A stretch of 64,000 bases of DNA from assembly GCA_905480235.1 (NCBI GenBank), contig CAJQPP010000021.1, positions 1 through 64,000 on the forward strand, written 5' to 3'. A program made the position numbers and the translations under genes. The DNA is from an uncultured Pirellulaceae bacterium (lineage in GTDB: Bacteria; Planctomycetota; Planctomycetia; Pirellulales; Pirellulaceae). The notes beneath the pieces are model-generated. The model did not search any database and was not told the origin of the DNA. It saw only the letters and a program-made list of their open reading frames with translations. Below are positions 9,229-18,408 of this stretch, piece after piece (positions within the stretch are counted from its first letter, which is position 1; every line of letters begins with the position of its first letter).

Positions 9229-9864
9229 ATGAGGACCGTGACGTTCTCCACACCCCAAGTAAAAAACGCTATTGCCCATCATTTCGTGCCCCTGAATTCC
9301 AACATTGAGGGCGAGCTGCTGGCCGGCGAAAGTACTGGCCACGCACTGAATGAACCCCCCGGAGACTGCATTCGCGGCAACGGCCGTCAAAATGTACAGA
9401 CCATTTTTATGACGCCGGACGAAGAGATTTTCCATGTCGCGACCGGCTTCCTTGCACCTCAGGATATATTGACCGAGATGCAATTCGCCACCAAATTGTT
9501 TAACAGATTAAAGGCGGAGGATGAAAATCGTTACGATCTTGTACGAACGGCTCATCAGGACGTGCTGCAAAATCTTGGTTCATCCGGACCCATGGGCGGT
9601 ATTAACGGGCAACTAACCGAATCCATGCGGGAAATGATGAAGTCGGCTCAAAACGGTCAAATGCCTATCTCTGGCATGGGTGGAATGGGAAATCCATTTC
9701 AACAGCTCAGCAACCAATTCATGACGCAGGATCAGCGATTTATGGTGAACCGCCCCTTGATCCATCGATCCGATTTCGAACGAGATCCGGGAGAATTGGT
9801 AGGGCGTGGGAAGACGTTTTTTAGCAGCAGCAAAAGCTCTAATCAGGGCATTCCAGGCCGTTAA
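9229..9864 (+). CDS. Thioredoxin-like protein, C-terminal part after in-frame TGA
   Basis: Continues the frame of the SHD1 gene 15 nt after the TGA. It can start at the ATG at 9229, which lacks a good ribosome-binding site, so independent translation is doubtful. The sequence RMRTVTFSTPQVKNAIAHHFVPL is the helix after the CxxC motif plus the following strand of thioredoxin-7-like proteins. Then come IFMTPDEEIFHVATGFLAP (beta strands and cis-Pro region) and a helical segment. The tail is Met/Gly/Gln-rich (SGMGGMGNPFQQLSNQ), like other planctomycete secreted proteins. Read through the TGA, the whole gene 8701-9864 would encode about 387 residues with signal peptide, SHD1 and a thioredoxin-like fold. 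Without the first half, this piece lacks a signal peptide and the N-terminal strand. Confidence 0.6.
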   Translation: MRTVTFSTPQVKNAIAHHFVPLNSNIEGELLAGESTGHALNEPPGDCIRGNGRQNVQTIFMTPDEEIFHVATGFLAPQDILTEMQFATKLFNRLKAEDENRYDLVRTAHQDVLQNLGSSGPMGGINGQLTESMREMMKSAQNGQMPISGMGGMGNPFQQLSNQFMTQDQRFMVNRPLIHRSDFERDPGELVGRGKTFFSSSKSSNQGIPGR

Positions 9865-10006
9865 GCTTTGGTCAGTTAGGCTGGCAAAATAACAGCGTTT
9901 TCGAGCGCCACGCCGGAGGCTCGCTCCGGCAAAGAACTCGAAGTAGCTTGTAGTGTCTGGCGGATGAGCTGCCATGCTACCAATCAAGTTTCAAGCGAGT
10001 CTCCTG

Positions 10007-12547
10007 ATGCGTGATTTTCGAAAATTAAGGATGGCTTTCCTAGCCATCGGGGTCGGCATTCTGGCAAGTGCGATTTGTTCGGCCCAGCCGATCGAATTGC
10101 ATTGGGCCGATGACGGCCTGCGCTGCTGGTATCGAGTGCCAGACGTCTCGGGACCGCCACAGTTTCGAGTGGTGGATGTTACGAAGCGGACGGTCCAGCC
10201 AGCTTTCGACCATGCGCGGGTGCGAAAGTTACTTGCACAAAATATTGGGCAAACAGATGAAGACAGGATCTTAATTTCACGATTGGGTTTTCACGAGTCG
10301 GCAACACGATTTTATTTGGAATGCGAAGACCGCATTTTCCTCTGGGATGAATCGCGACAGTCTCTGACAGAGATAAAAGAAATCCCCCCTGGATTGAAAC
10401 CCAGCACCCGTTTATTCATGCCCCCCCGAGCAAGTGGGGCGAGTGATTCATCCACAACGATTACGGTGAAAAACGATTGGGACCAGTCCATTCAATTGGT
10501 CTGGATTGATCGAGAGCGTCGGGAACTCAAATATCAGGACCTCGAACCCGGTGAACAGGTACAGCAGCACACCTACGTTGGTCATGTATGGTTATTGAAG
10601 ACCTCGCAAGGTAATCCTTTGGGCTGCTTTCAGGCAGAGCCGGCAGAGGTTTTAAGCGTTAACGAGGCGTTGCTCGCGGACGTCGTTCGCGGGCCACGAA
10701 ATAACCGACGGCGATCGCCTAGATTGGAACGAAATTGGGGAAGCCGCCGCGACGATTCACCGGATGGCCAATGGCGAGCCACGGTGCGTGATCATAACTT
10801 ATGGCTGATTCCAACATCTCCGGAACGGTCAAAAGACGCGGTTGCGTTGAGTCGCGACGCGGACACTGAAGACACATTCCAAAAATTCGGAAACGGTCAG
10901 CGCTGGCTTAACCTTAATGATGAATCGGCCAATCAAGGGGAGATTCGTTGGTCGCCCAATTCGCAGTATGTGATCGGCATGCAAACGAAAAAACTCGCGG
11001 AGCCCCGGGTCTCTTACATTGAATCCTCTCCCCAGGATCAACTGCAACCGAAATTGCGCAGCTACCAATATCCCAAGCCGGGTGCACCCCTGCTCAAGGC
11101 AAAACCGCGACTTTTTTCAGTGCCAGAAGGAAAAGAAATTCCGCTTGCCAATGATCTGTTTGCGAATCCTTTTCAACTGCGATTTGCGGGTTGGTCAGCC
11201 GACGGCGAGAGGTTTTGGCTGTACTACAACCAACGCGGGCATCAGGTCTTGAGACTGTTGGAGGTGACGGCAGCGACAGGGAAAATAAAAACACTGATTG
11301 AAGAAACCAGTGATACCTTTATCCATTATTCCGACCCGGGAAAGTCCGTCTTTTTGGATTTGCCAGACGAGCAAATTCTATGGGCTAGTGAACGGTCTGG
11401 CTGGAACCACCTTTATCGAATGGATGCTCGAACGGGAAAGATGACCAATGCCGTCACAGCCGGGGATTGGAACGTCAAGTCGCTGCACAAAATCGATCGA
11501 AACCAGGGCGTCATCTGGTTCTATGCGGTCGGGCAACACAAGGGTCAGGATCCCTACCACGAGCATTTCTGCAGGGTTAATTTTGACGGCAGTGACTTCC
11601 GCGTTCTTACAGAGGGCGATGGAACCCATCGCATCAAGTTTGTCGAGGATGGAAAGTATTTCATAGATACGTGGTCACGCGTGGATCAAGCAAGTGTCAA
11701 AGAATTGCGAGATAGCGCTACGGGAACAATGATTGCATTGTTGCAAGAACAGGATACGCAAAAGCTTTTTGGGTCACGGCGATTAACAGAACGCTTTGTC
11801 GCCAAAGGTCGTGATGGAACGACCGACATTTGGGGCATTATTCACTGGCCAAAAAACTTCGACCCCAATAAAAAATACCCGGTTGTGGAAAACATTTATG
11901 CGGGGCCCCATAGCCACCACGTCCCCAAGTCCTTTCGGGCTCGGTATGGAAGTCGGCATGCCATTGCGGACGCAGGGATGATCGTGGTGCAAATTGACGG
12001 CATGGGAACTGCTTGGCGTTCAAAAGCATTCCACGATGTCTGTTATAAAAATTTACGCGACGCAGGTTTCCCGGATCGAATTGCCTGGATCCAGGCGGCG
12101 GCTAAAAAATATCCTCAAATGGATCTGCAACGCGTGGGAATCTACGGCGGATCGGCAGGTGGCCAGAACGCGATGGCGGCATTGTTGTGGCATAACGATT
12201 TTTACAAAGTGGCTGTCGCCGATTGCGGATGTCACGATAATCGCATGGACAAAATTTGGTGGAATGAGCAATGGATGGGTTGGCCCATTGATGCCAGCTA
12301 TGTCGAGAACTCGAATATGGAAAATGCTCAGTTGCTAAAAGGCAATTTGATGCTGGTGGTGGGAGAGTTGGATCGCAATGTGGACCCCGCCAGTACGATT
12401 CAAGTAGTGCGACAACTTATTAAGCACGATAAAGATTTTGAATTTGTGCTCGTGGCTGGAGCGGGTCATGGCGCGGCGGAGACGGCTTGGGCATCTCAGA
12501 AACGTTTGAATTTCCTCAAGCGGGCTTTGCAAGTGGACACCCCATGA
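10007..12547 (+). CDS. Prolyl oligopeptidase family peptidase (S9, DPP-IV-like)
   Basis: About 846 aa, exported serine peptidase. Signal peptide MRDFRKLRMAFLAIGVGILA... ending near CSAQ. Residues about 90-600 form a beta-propeller-like DPPIV_N region (for example WSPNSQYVIGMQ, LRFAGWSADGERFWLYYN, ILWASERSGWNHLYRMD). The C-terminal 240 residues are the alpha/beta-hydrolase S9 domain: nucleophile Ser in GIYGGSAGGQNAM (about residue 715), Asp in VGELDRNVDP and His in AGAGHGAAE, a complete triad. Such enzymes release dipeptides or cleave short Pro-containing peptides in the periplasm. Starts at 9974 or 10031 are also possible; 10007 gives the best signal-peptide n-region. It lies 142 bp after the thioredoxin-like gene on the same strand. 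Confidence 0.88.
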   Translation: MRDFRKLRMAFLAIGVGILASAICSAQPIELHWADDGLRCWYRVPDVSGPPQFRVVDVTKRTVQPAFDHARVRKLLAQNIGQTDEDRILISRLGFHESATRFYLECEDRIFLWDESRQSLTEIKEIPPGLKPSTRLFMPPRASGASDSSTTITVKNDWDQSIQLVWIDRERRELKYQDLEPGEQVQQHTYVGHVWLLKTSQGNPLGCFQAEPAEVLSVNEALLADVVRGPRNNRRRSPRLERNWGSRRDDSPDGQWRATVRDHNLWLIPTSPERSKDAVALSRDADTEDTFQKFGNGQRWLNLNDESANQGEIRWSPNSQYVIGMQTKKLAEPRVSYIESSPQDQLQPKLRSYQYPKPGAPLLKAKPRLFSVPEGKEIPLANDLFANPFQLRFAGWSADGERFWLYYNQRGHQVLRLLEVTAATGKIKTLIEETSDTFIHYSDPGKSVFLDLPDEQILWASERSGWNHLYRMDARTGKMTNAVTAGDWNVKSLHKIDRNQGVIWFYAVGQHKGQDPYHEHFCRVNFDGSDFRVLTEGDGTHRIKFVEDGKYFIDTWSRVDQASVKELRDSATGTMIALLQEQDTQKLFGSRRLTERFVAKGRDGTTDIWGIIHWPKNFDPNKKYPVVENIYAGPHSHHVPKSFRARYGSRHAIADAGMIVVQIDGMGTAWRSKAFHDVCYKNLRDAGFPDRIAWIQAAAKKYPQMDLQRVGIYGGSAGGQNAMAALLWHNDFYKVAVADCGCHDNRMDKIWWNEQWMGWPIDASYVENSNMENAQLLKGNLMLVVGELDRNVDPASTIQVVRQLIKHDKDFEFVLVAGAGHGAAETAWASQKRLNFLKRALQVDTP

Positions 12548-12710
12548 TGCAGCGGCCACCTGTGATGATGCCGTTCGGGCAACCCGACTCGACTGCCTAA
12601 TGAACAGGGCAGGGCTTTGACCTGTTTCAGTTCTCACCCGGGTAACTTATGTTATTCCGGAACAGGGTCGATATAATCCATTCCCTTTTGATGAACCTCA
12701 GGAGTATCGC

Positions 12711-13499
12711 GTGAGCAACCAGACGGCGGAGCAGATCGCCGAAAAAATTCGAAACGCCGAGGCCAGCGGGGCTTTAATTGCACCTGTCAAGGATGACTTT
12801 TTCGAAGCCACCGTGGATGCCGCCTATGAGGTCCAGCAAATCAATACCGAGTTCCACCTCGGAGAGGGGCGTATTGTCAGTGGTCGCAAGATTGGATTGA
12901 CTTCGCCGGCCGTTCAAAAACAGCTGGGCGTGGACCAGCCGGATTTCGGAGTCTTATGGAAAGATACGGAATATCAGGACGGCGAGGAGATCCCGTTCTC
13001 GCGGCTGCATCAACCCAAGATCGAATGTGAAATTGCCCTCATCCTTGGCCGCAGTATTGATCATCCCCATCCGGGGATTTCGGAAGTCATGCGAGCCGTC
13101 GATTACATCGTACCGGCGTTGGAGATTGTGGGCAGTCGGATCGCCGACTGGAAAATCAGCATCGTCGATACGGTGGCAGATAATGCCTCTTCGGGCATGT
13201 ACGTTTTGGGAGGGACTCCCAACAAATTAGAAGGCCTCGATTTGCGACTCTGTGGCATGGTGATGGAACGCGACGGCGAACCGGTCTCCACAGGATGCGG
13301 GGCTGCCTGTATGGGGCATCCCTTGCACGCAGCCGTCTGGTTGGCACAGACCATGGTCGCACGAGAAATGCCCTTGCAGGCAGGGGACGTTGTCTTAACC
13401 GGCGCCCTGGGACCGATGGTTAATGTGGAACCCGGAGACGTGTTCTCGGCCAGCATTCACGGGCTGGGGTCCGTGCGAGCCATTTTCAGTAAGGAGTAG
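12711..13499 (+). CDS. mhpD: 2-oxopent-4-enoate hydratase (2-hydroxypenta-2,4-dienoate hydratase)
   Basis: 262 aa, GTG start, first gene of a meta-cleavage operon. It adds water to 2-hydroxypenta-2,4-dienoate to give 4-hydroxy-2-oxovalerate. Family motifs: GRKIGLTSPAVQKQLGVDQPDFG near residue 60, metal-binding Glu residues in PKIECEIALILG, VPALEIVGSRIADWKI, DNASSGMYVLGG and GDVVLTGALGPMVNVEPGD. The LTSPAVQKQLGV form is closer to MhpD/DmpE/XylJ than to the decarboxylase XylI (LTSRAKMxQMGV), whose equivalent is the fourth gene here. Three bases separate it from the dehydrogenase gene, so the two are surely co-transcribed. Length is normal for the family (about 260). Confidence 0.88.
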   Translation: MSNQTAEQIAEKIRNAEASGALIAPVKDDFFEATVDAAYEVQQINTEFHLGEGRIVSGRKIGLTSPAVQKQLGVDQPDFGVLWKDTEYQDGEEIPFSRLHQPKIECEIALILGRSIDHPHPGISEVMRAVDYIVPALEIVGSRIADWKISIVDTVADNASSGMYVLGGTPNKLEGLDLRLCGMVMERDGEPVSTGCGAACMGHPLHAAVWLAQTMVAREMPLQAGDVVLTGALGPMVNVEPGDVFSASIHGLGSVRAIFSKE

Positions 13500-13502
13500 G
13501 CG

Positions 13503-14450
13503 ATGGGCATGCCGCACACAAAAACAAAAATTGCCATCTTGGGATCGGGGAATATTGGCACCGATTTAATGATCAAGGTGCTAAGGAATTCGGATATTCT
13601 GGAGGCAGCGGTGCTGGTGGGCATCGATCCTGATTCGGACGGTTTGGCGCGAGCTCGCAGCATGGGTGTTGCTACCACTCACGAAGGGATTGACGGGCTG
13701 CTGAAAATGCCAGAGTTCGCCGAGATCAAAATGGTCTTTGATGCGACAAGTGCTGCCGCCCATCAGAAGCACGACGAATTGCTCCGCCAACATCAAAAAC
13801 AAATGGTCGATTTGACGCCTGCCGCGATTGGTCCCTACACGATTCCCGTGGTCAATTTAGATGAGCATCTGTCGGCACCCAATGTGAACATGGTGACGTG
13901 CGGTGGACAGGCCACGATTCCCATGGTGGCGGCGATTGGGCATGTGCACCCCGTCATTTACGGTGAGATTGTCTCGTCGATTTCATCCAAGTCAGCCGGC
14001 CCAGGGACACGTGCCAACATCGATGAATTTACAGTCACCACAGCGCGAGCCATTGAGCAAGTCGGCGGAGCACGTCACGGAAAAGCGATTATCGTTCTGA
14101 ATCCTGCGGAGCCTCCCTTGTTGATGCGAAACACCGTAATGTGCCTGGTCGAGGGCGACGCGGATCAAGCGGCCGTCGAACGATCCGTCAAGCAAATGGT
14201 CGACGATGTGCAATCCTATGTGCCTGGCTATCGTTTGAAACAGCAAGTCCAGTTTGATGCGGTTGCAGACCTTACAGATCCTCGCGTTAGTCAGGTGCGG
14301 CGAGGCACAAAGATCACGATCTTTTTGGAAGTCGAAGGGGCGGCCCATTACTTGCCAGCTTATGCCGGCAACCTCGACATCATGACGTCAGCAGCTTTGC
14401 GGACTGCCGAGCGAATCATTGAACTGCGTGGACAGGAGATGGCGGTATGA
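13503..14450 (+). CDS. mhpF: Acetaldehyde dehydrogenase (acylating)
   Basis: 315 aa. Converts acetaldehyde, CoA and NAD+ to acetyl-CoA, taking acetaldehyde through a tunnel from the aldolase partner. NAD-binding motif [10 protein letters not shown] near the N-terminus, catalytic Cys in [14 protein letters not shown] (about residue 130), and typical [15 protein letters not shown] segment ([17 protein letters not shown]) and ETAERI-like end ([12 protein letters not shown]). The start has AAGGAG 8 nt upstream, inside the end of the hydratase gene. The last 4 bases overlap the aldolase start (ATGA), in line with the tight DmpFG complex. Length matches MhpF/DmpF. Confidence 0.93.
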   Translation: MGMPHTKTKIAILGSGNIGTDLMIKVLRNSDILEAAVLVGIDPDSDGLARARSMGVATTHEGIDGLLKMPEFAEIKMVFDATSAAAHQKHDELLRQHQKQMVDLTPAAIGPYTIPVVNLDEHLSAPNVNMVTCGGQATIPMVAAIGHVHPVIYGEIVSSISSKSAGPGTRANIDEFTVTTARAIEQVGGARHGKAIIVLNPAEPPLLMRNTVMCLVEGDADQAAVERSVKQMVDDVQSYVPGYRLKQQVQFDAVADLTDPRVSQVRRGTKITIFLEVEGAAHYLPAYAGNLDIMTSAALRTAERIIELRGQEMAV

Positions 14451-15460
14451 ATCATCAGGAAAAGCCAAACCTGTACATCCAAGATGTAACCTTACGAGAT
14501 GGCATGCATGCGATCGGCCATCAGTACCAATTGCCCGATGTCATTGCCATCGCGACGGCACTGGATGAAGCCAAGGTCGATGCGATTGAGATTACCCACG
14601 GTGATGGGTTGGCAGGGTCCAGTTTTAATTATGGATTTGGATTGCATACGGATTGGGAATGGATCGAAGCCGTTGCCAGTGTCGTTAAGCACGCCAAAGT
14701 AACCGTTTTGTTATTGCCGGGCATTGGCACCGTAGAGGATTTACAACAGGCCCAACGCCTGGGTGCAACTTCTGTTCGGATCGCAACCCACTGCACCGAA
14801 GCAGACGTCTCGAGGCAACATATCGAGTGGGCCAGCGAGAACGGGATGGATGTCGCTGGATTTCTCATGATGGCACATATGAGTCCTCCTGAAGAATTGG
14901 CACAGCAGGCAAAATTAATGGAGACATACGGCGCCGATTGTGTCTACGTTACGGACAGCAGTGGCGCGATGACGATGGCAGATATCGAAGCCAGATTTAA
15001 CGCTTACGATCGTGTGCTGAAACCGGAAACACAGCGTGGCATGCATGCCCACCATAACCTCAGTCTGGGCGTCGCCAATACCATCGCAGCCATACAACAT
15101 GGGGCGACTCGGGTAGATGGTTCGCTGGCTGGCATGGGGGCGGGAGCCGGAAATGCGCCGCTGGAGGTCCTGCTGGCTGTTTGCGATCGCTATGGCTGGG
15201 AACATGGTTGCGACCTGTTCGCGTTGATCGATGCTGCCGATGACCTTGTGAGACCCTTGCAAAAACGCCCGGTAAGAGTCGATCGTGAAACATTGATGTT
15301 GGGTTACGCAGGCGTTTATTCCAGCTTTTTATTGCATGCTGAGCGGGCCAGTCAGAAATATGGCGTCGATGCACGAGAGATACTTATGGAACTGGGGCGG
15401 CGGCGGATGGTGGGCGGACAAGAAGATATGATTGTCGATGTCGCACTGGATCTAAAATAA
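14447..15460 (+). CDS. mhpE: 4-hydroxy-2-oxovalerate aldolase
   Basis: 337 aa. Class II, metal-dependent aldolase that splits 4-hydroxy-2-oxovalerate to pyruvate and acetaldehyde. Catalytic/metal motifs: [17 protein letters not shown] at the N-terminus (Arg-Asp pair), [30 protein letters not shown], and the metal His pair in [15 protein letters not shown] followed by [18 protein letters not shown]. Its start overlaps the dehydrogenase by 4 bp and has AGGAG upstream, so translation is coupled. Length and motifs are standard for DmpG/MhpE. Confidence 0.94.
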   Translation: MNHQEKPNLYIQDVTLRDGMHAIGHQYQLPDVIAIATALDEAKVDAIEITHGDGLAGSSFNYGFGLHTDWEWIEAVASVVKHAKVTVLLLPGIGTVEDLQQAQRLGATSVRIATHCTEADVSRQHIEWASENGMDVAGFLMMAHMSPPEELAQQAKLMETYGADCVYVTDSSGAMTMADIEARFNAYDRVLKPETQRGMHAHHNLSLGVANTIAAIQHGATRVDGSLAGMGAGAGNAPLEVLLAVCDRYGWEHGCDLFALIDAADDLVRPLQKRPVRVDRETLMLGYAGVYSSFLLHAERASQKYGVDAREILMELGRRRMVGGQEDMIVDVALDLK

Positions 15461-15542
15461 AACGGTATCCCAGCAGGTTGAGTGAGGATCCGAGACGAGA
15501 TAAAAAAACCGTAAAAATTTTTGAACAGACATAGGTAATTTG

Positions 15543-16316
15543 ATGAACACAGCTGCCACAGATCTCAACGCCCATGCCGAAACGGTCGACGAAGCCGCGC
15601 GGACCGCGATGGCCATTGAGCAATTCGACGAAGGCGCCTTTGATGTGGAAACCGCTTATCAAATTCAATCGCTGTCCATTCAGCGACGCGTCGCGCGAGG
15701 CGAAGTGCGGAGTGGAATCAAAATGGGATTTACCAGTCGCGCCAAAATGCAGCAAATGGGCGTCCACGATTTGATCTGGGGGCGATTAACAGACGCGATG
15801 ATGATCGCCGAAGGGGCCGAAGTTGATGGGCAACGTTTTATTCACCCACGCGTGGAACCTGAAATTGCGTTTGTCCTCGGCGACGATCTGTGCGGTGAGG
15901 TATCGATACCCGAAGCGATGGCCTGCGTCGAATGCGTTGCTCCCGCTCTGGAGATCATTGACAGCCGGTATCAGAATTTTAAGTTCTCGCTGGCCGATGT
16001 GGTTGCCGACAACGCCTCTTCCAGCGGTTATGTGATCGGCCCTTGGGTAGCCCCCGAGGAGCCCATTGATAATTTGGGTATCGTCATGAATATCAATGGT
16101 CGCCCACGCCAATGCGGGTCCACTGCGGCCATTTTAGGGAGCCCTTACCGGTCGTTGGTGCACGCCGCAAGATTGGCTGAAATTGCCGGTGAACCACTGC
16201 AGGCGGGATGGGTTGTTTTAGCCGGCGCTGCGACGGCGGCCGAACATCTGCAGCCGGGAGATCGAATTGATGCCGAGTTTCAAAACCTTGGGTCCGTTGC
16301 TTTTTCCTATAAGTAA
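15543..16316 (+). CDS. dmpH: 4-oxalocrotonate decarboxylase (2-oxo-3-hexenedioate decarboxylase)
   Basis: 257 aa, fourth gene of the operon (82 bp gap). It shares the hydratase fold but shows decarboxylase-type signatures: IKMGFTSRAKMQQMGV, HPRVEPEIAFVLGDDL, VAPALEIIDSRYQNFKFSL and VVADNASSSGYVIG. XylI/DmpH decarboxylates 2-oxo-3-hexenedioate and works in a complex with the hydratase, handing over the unstable dienol. Its presence points to the dehydrogenase (4-oxalocrotonate) branch of catechol meta-cleavage. No tautomerase, semialdehyde dehydrogenase or catechol 2,3-dioxygenase gene is in the window. ATG 15543 is preferred to the TTG just before it. The hydratase of gene 12711 is a distant paralogue. 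Confidence 0.82.
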   Translation: MNTAATDLNAHAETVDEAARTAMAIEQFDEGAFDVETAYQIQSLSIQRRVARGEVRSGIKMGFTSRAKMQQMGVHDLIWGRLTDAMMIAEGAEVDGQRFIHPRVEPEIAFVLGDDLCGEVSIPEAMACVECVAPALEIIDSRYQNFKFSLADVVADNASSSGYVIGPWVAPEEPIDNLGIVMNINGRPRQCGSTAAILGSPYRSLVHAARLAEIAGEPLQAGWVVLAGAATAAEHLQPGDRIDAEFQNLGSVAFSYK

Positions 16317-16688
16317 TCCCAGCGGGTGATGAGTTCGTAAACCGGTTGGTTAATGCTTCGGGCCTGCGCTCTCGAGACTGGCTCAAACTGCTTACAGGCA
16401 GGTCGTCGGAGGGGAGCAGCCAACGACGAGGAATGGGCCCCAGTATTGCCGCAAAAAGTCATGCCCATGGCGCCCCTGCCAATTTTCGACTGCCCCGGCG
16501 CCGTAGATTAGCCTGTGGCGGCTATCGGAATCCAAGGTAGCTCAGCTGAATAGTCCGCATAATCCTGCCGTAAACGAGCAGCTACAGGGGTTTTTGGCAG
16601 TTGATCAAAAGGTGACGATTGCGGTTTATTGGGTATTACCAGATGAAGCTTCATCGGATTCTGCCACTGCCCACTAACAGGCTTACCA
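16317..16688. other. Gene-poor interval
   Basis: About 370 bp between the meta-cleavage operon and a membrane protein gene. Short open frames occur on both strands without recognisable domains. No clear terminator hairpin was found by eye. Confidence 0.3.
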
Positions 16689-17582
16689 TTGGAAAAATCG
16701 CACTCCATCGCCGTACGTTGGTTGTATTGGACAGGCATCGCGTTAATCCTTTCAGGCATCTTTCATCTGTTCGTTTGGATGGCGTTAGGTGGAGGGTGGG
16801 AAGGATCAGTCTCCTGGCGGAAACCCATTCTATTTGGCATCTCAACAGGCCTTACCGCTTTGTCCTTGGGCTGGATTTATTCCAAGATGGATTCTCGGAA
16901 ATGGGACAACGCTGTGTGCGGTATTTTCTGTATTGCCATCTTGGCGGAAGTAGGTCTGATATCGCTTCAGCAATGGCGAGGGGTGCCGTCCCACTTTAAT
17001 CATGCCACTACCTGGGATCGCCTGATCGATCAGAGTATGACGGTTTTGATTAGCATTGCCGCGGTGGTGCTTTTAGATTTTACCCTCCGCAGTTTTAAGC
17101 CGCTTAATGCAACTCCCGATATGCGATTGGCGATCCGTTCCGGGATGGCCTTTTTAATCGTCTCGTGCGTGATTGGTTACGTTATCGCCATGCATGGACA
17201 TCAACAGATACGGATTGGGCAAGATCCGTCAACCATTGGCGAGGCAGGGGTGGCAAAGTTTCCACACGGTCTGGCCATCCACGCGATTCAGTTATTTCCC
17301 ATCCTCTGTTTCCTGTGGCAGAGGATACAGGTCCCACTCGCCGTTAGGCGAAAGAATATGACGTATTGCGTCATCGCAATGGCTAGCTTTTTGGGGTTCA
17401 GTTTGTTGCAAACGTTTCGAGGTCGTTCACGCTTTGATATGGACCTGCTGTCCCTGGGTGCGTTGTCTGCGACGTTGTTATTTTTATTGCCAGTTGGGTG
17501 GATAACGGTCCTGGCGGTTGGCCGGGTGTTGCGACAATTTGTAGGACAGCGGCGAGGCGGTAGTAAGCCGCAATACGGATAA
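16689..17582 (+). CDS. Hypothetical multi-pass membrane protein
   Basis: 297 aa, about seven hydrophobic segments (for example WLYWTGIALILSGIFHLFVW, FGISTGLTALSLGWIY, MTVLISIAAVVLLDFTL, GMAFLIVSCVIGYVIAMHG, LLFLLPVGWITVLAVG). Charged loops sit between them, and the C-terminus is basic and cytoplasmic-looking. Two His-rich spots are seen (FHLFVW in segment 1, MHGHQQ after segment 5). I do not recognise the family, and nothing ties it to a substrate. The start is TTG; no other good start precedes the first membrane segment. Flanked by the meta-cleavage operon and by the small divergent paralogues. Confidence 0.65.
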   Translation: MEKSHSIAVRWLYWTGIALILSGIFHLFVWMALGGGWEGSVSWRKPILFGISTGLTALSLGWIYSKMDSRKWDNAVCGIFCIAILAEVGLISLQQWRGVPSHFNHATTWDRLIDQSMTVLISIAAVVLLDFTLRSFKPLNATPDMRLAIRSGMAFLIVSCVIGYVIAMHGHQQIRIGQDPSTIGEAGVAKFPHGLAIHAIQLFPILCFLWQRIQVPLAVRRKNMTYCVIAMASFLGFSLLQTFRGRSRFDMDLLSLGALSATLLFLLPVGWITVLAVGRVLRQFVGQRRGGSKPQYG

Positions 17583-17611
17583 TCCTTTCGACAGTTTCAG
17601 AAGGCCGGCCA

Positions 17612-17998
17612 CTATCCCGTCTGGACCGCGGTTTGAAGGAGCAATGCCTCCTCGATCATTTGATACAGGCAGAGCCGCTCATCTTGTTTTGCAAAGGCGT
17701 CGTCCGCTTGCAGTCTCGACAGAATATCAGCCGCAGAGACATCAAACCCATCTAGGATTTCACGAGCATCAAACCAGGTAGGTAACCAGCAAAGATCTTT
17801 TTTCAGCTGCTCGATGGAATCGGCTCGTCTCAAAAAGTGCTTGATGTCGAGAATATAGTACACCAAGTCGTGAAACGGCGATTCGCAATTGATAATACCG
17901 GCTTCGTCCCAAACGTAACTGCCGGTGCCCGGTGCCCAATCCAACCCGAGTTGCTTTAGCTGTCGGGCTTTTGTAATTTCTGCTTTGGTGAATTTCAT
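17612..17998 (-). CDS. Hypothetical protein, paralogue of divergent neighbour
   Basis: 128 aa, acidic, no signal peptide or membrane segment. It aligns without gaps at the N-terminus with the gene at 18022-18372: MKFTKAEITKARQLKQLGLD against MEFSEQQIKRAIELKTAGLL, then W-P-G-Y, SPF, VYYxLDIxxF and WLPT at matching positions. The two start codons face away from each other with only 23 bp between them. Function unknown. The first 60 residues, a basic-acidic helix followed by a WxPxxGxYxxD turn, are the conserved part. Confidence 0.7.
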   Translation of the reverse strand: MKFTKAEITKARQLKQLGLDWAPGTGSYVWDEAGIINCESPFHDLVYYILDIKHFLRRADSIEQLKKDLCWLPTWFDAREILDGFDVSAADILSRLQADDAFAKQDERLCLYQMIEEALLLQTAVQTG

Positions 17999-18021
17999 GA
18001 ATGTTTTTCGGTAAGAGTCGA

Positions 18022-18372
18022 ATGGAATTTAGCGAGCAACAAATAAAAAGGGCAATCGAGTTGAAGACGGCCGGACTGCTTTGGCAACCGCAGAAAGGCC
18101 AGTACATCTTCGATATTCACGAGCGAATTGGACCTGGCTCGCCGTTTCAAAAAGGCGTGTACTACCTGCTCGATATTGACTGCTTTGTCGACTACTTCGG
18201 CTCGCCAGCGAACTTGTCAGCGTTCACAGCATGGCTGCCTACCTTTGAAGAGGTAAGGTCGTTACTGAAAACGAAGGTCGATCATCAGCAGTTGTCGGTG
18301 CCCCTGCAACGAGGCACGGAGTTGGAGTATTTGTACGGTTTGCTCCTAACCGAACTCAAAAACGTTCAATAA
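18022..18372 (+). CDS. Hypothetical protein, paralogue of divergent neighbour
   Basis: 116 aa. Homologous to the divergent minus-strand gene 17612-17998: shared LK-x-x-G-L-x-W-x-P-x-x-G-x-Y, then GSPFQKGVYYLLDID and AWLPTFEEV. The alignment begins exactly at the ATG at 18022, which decides this start over the in-frame ATG at 18001. Cytoplasmic, no known domain. Ends 36 bp before the photolyase-fusion gene on the same strand, so the two may be co-transcribed. Function not assigned. Confidence 0.7.
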   Translation: MEFSEQQIKRAIELKTAGLLWQPQKGQYIFDIHERIGPGSPFQKGVYYLLDIDCFVDYFGSPANLSAFTAWLPTFEEVRSLLKTKVDHQQLSVPLQRGTELEYLYGLLLTELKNVQ

Positions 18373-18408
18373 CTGAGCTCTTTCATAGATTTACGTTGAA
18401 GGATTGGC

